The notes below the pieces were generated by a model. That model was not told where the DNA came from, searched no databases, and saw only the letters and a program-made list of their open reading frames with translations. The translations under genes were made by a program, and so were the position numbers. Below are positions 4,677-5,453 of a stretch of DNA of 5,453 nt, in pieces. The DNA lies in contig CAZKLS010000155.1 of the NCBI GenBank assembly GCA_964553405.1, positions 1-5,453 on the forward strand, read 5' to 3'. Each line of letters opens with the position of its first letter. The first letter of the stretch is position 1. The stretch comes from DATIRA01 sp964553405. Its GTDB lineage: Bacteria > Pseudomonadota > Gammaproteobacteria > Steroidobacterales > Steroidobacteraceae.

Positions 4677-5453
4677 TCAGACCGGCAGCGCTTCGCCGCG
4701 ACCGATGCCGAAGTAGCGGAGCCCGAAGCTGGTGACGAAACCCGGCTCGTAGACGTTGCGGCCGTCGAATATCACCGGGTGGTTCAGTGCGTCCCGGATC
4801 ATCTCGAAGTCGGGGCTGCGGAATTCCTGCCATTCGGTCACCAGCACCAGCGCGTCCGCGCCCTCGAGTGCCTGCTCTGCGCTCGAGGTCAGCACGAGCC
4901 CGGAGCGGTCGCCATAGATGCGGCGCGCCTCGTCCATTGCAACGGGATCGTAGGCGCGCACCGAGGCTCCAGCACTCCACAGCGCCTCCAGCAGGTCCCG
5001 GCTGGGCGCCTCACGCATGTCGTCGGTGTTCGGCTTGAACGCGAGCCCCCAGACTGCGATCGTGCGGCCCTGGAGCTTGCCGTCGAAGAATGCATTCAGC
5101 TTGCCGAACAGCACCTGCTTCTGGCGCTTGTTGACCGACTCGACGGACCGGAGCACTTCGGCGTCGAAGTCGAGTTCGCCGGCGCTGTGGATCAGGGCCT
5201 TGACGTCCTTCGGGAAGCAGGAGCCACCGTAGCCGGCCCCGGGGTAGATGAAGCTGTACCCGATCCGGGGGTCGGAGCCGATTCCGAGTCGGACCTTCTC
5301 GACGTCGGCGCCCATGCGCTCGGCCAGGTTCGCAATCTCGTTCATGAAGCTGATCTTCGTGGCGAGCATCGCGTTCGCCGCGTACTTGGTCAGTTCGGCG
5401 GAGCGCACGTCCATGACGATCATCCGCTCGTGGTTGCGGGTGAACGGGTCGTA
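4677..5453 (-). CDS. ugd: UDP-glucose 6-dehydrogenase, N-terminal part outside window
   Basis: This is a cytoplasmic enzyme that oxidises UDP-glucose to UDP-glucuronate with two NAD+, feeding capsule, exopolysaccharide or lipid A sugar synthesis. The window holds the last 258 codons, entered in frame at YDPFTRNHERM. Missing is the N-terminal NAD-binding Rossmann domain, off the right edge. The central dimerisation domain shows KYAANAMLATKISFMNEIAN, with the conserved Lys and Asn. Next comes PGAGYGGSCFPKDVKAL, whose catalytic thiol Cys is encoded at 5219-5217. The C-terminal UDP-binding domain shows VWGLAFKPNTDDMREAPS with its conserved Lys and Asp-Asp, then ADALVLVTEWQEF and FDGRNVYEPG. The ending is FGIGRGEALPV. 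Related UDP-ManNAc and GDP-mannose dehydrogenases share the catalytic motif, but the C-terminal half fits Ugd best. The gene is convergent with etfA and belongs to a separate transcription unit. Confidence 0.95.
   Translation of the reverse strand, partial: YDPFTRNHERMIVMDVRSAELTKYAANAMLATKISFMNEIANLAERMGADVEKVRLGIGSDPRIGYSFIYPGAGYGGSCFPKDVKALIHSAGELDFDAEVLRSVESVNKRQKQVLFGKLNAFFDGKLQGRTIAVWGLAFKPNTDDMREAPSRDLLEALWSAGASVRAYDPVAMDEARRIYGDRSGLVLTSSAEQALEGADALVLVTEWQEFRSPDFEMIRDALNHPVIFDGRNVYEPGFVTSFGLRYFGIGRGEALPV

Overview
This window looks like ordinary housekeeping chromosome from a GC-rich proteobacterium, most likely a gammaproteobacterium. That placement is an inference. It rests on an Orn-type oligoribonuclease (typical of gamma- and betaproteobacteria), on orn lying next to rsgA as in many gammaproteobacteria, and on a two-gene etfBA operon of the aerobic respiratory type. 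Coding density is very high. All the genes share the same strong GC bias at third codon positions. I see no mobile element, tRNA, rRNA, CRISPR array or sign of recent transfer.

Layout from left to right. (1) Bases 1-504, minus strand: oligoribonuclease orn, whose C-terminus runs off the left edge. (2) Bases 504-1835, plus strand: a membrane zinc protease of the M48/Ste24 (CAAX prenyl protease 1) family, divergent from orn. As called, the two start codons share base 504. (3) Bases 1835-2743, plus strand: rsgA, the circularly permuted GTPase of 30S ribosome maturation, joined to the protease by a 1-base TGATG stop/start overlap. (4) Bases 2744-2905: a 162-base gap with the clearest promoter-like sequence in the window (an extended -10 followed by a 10-bp perfect palindrome). 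(5) Bases 2906-3655 and 3655-4596, plus strand: etfB and etfA, the two subunits of electron transfer flavoprotein, joined by a TAATG overlap. (6) Bases 4597-4676: a short gap between convergent genes holding a strong 14-bp GC-rich hairpin, the likely end of the etf operon. (7) Bases 4677-5453, minus strand: the C-terminal 258 codons of UDP-glucose 6-dehydrogenase (ugd), whose start lies beyond the right edge.

The genes form three or four functional units. orn finishes RNA decay by destroying 2-5-mers (and pGpG in c-di-GMP signalling). rsgA acts in small-subunit assembly, and its membrane-protease neighbour is probably co-translated with it. etfBA takes electrons from acyl-CoA and related dehydrogenases and passes them towards the quinone pool. 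ugd makes UDP-glucuronate for surface polysaccharide and belongs to another transcription unit.

I found no novel system. The points worth a second look are small regulatory ones: the orn/protease start overlap with a possibly leaderless orn transcript, the palindrome at the etf promoter, and the repeat-like hairpin after etfA.
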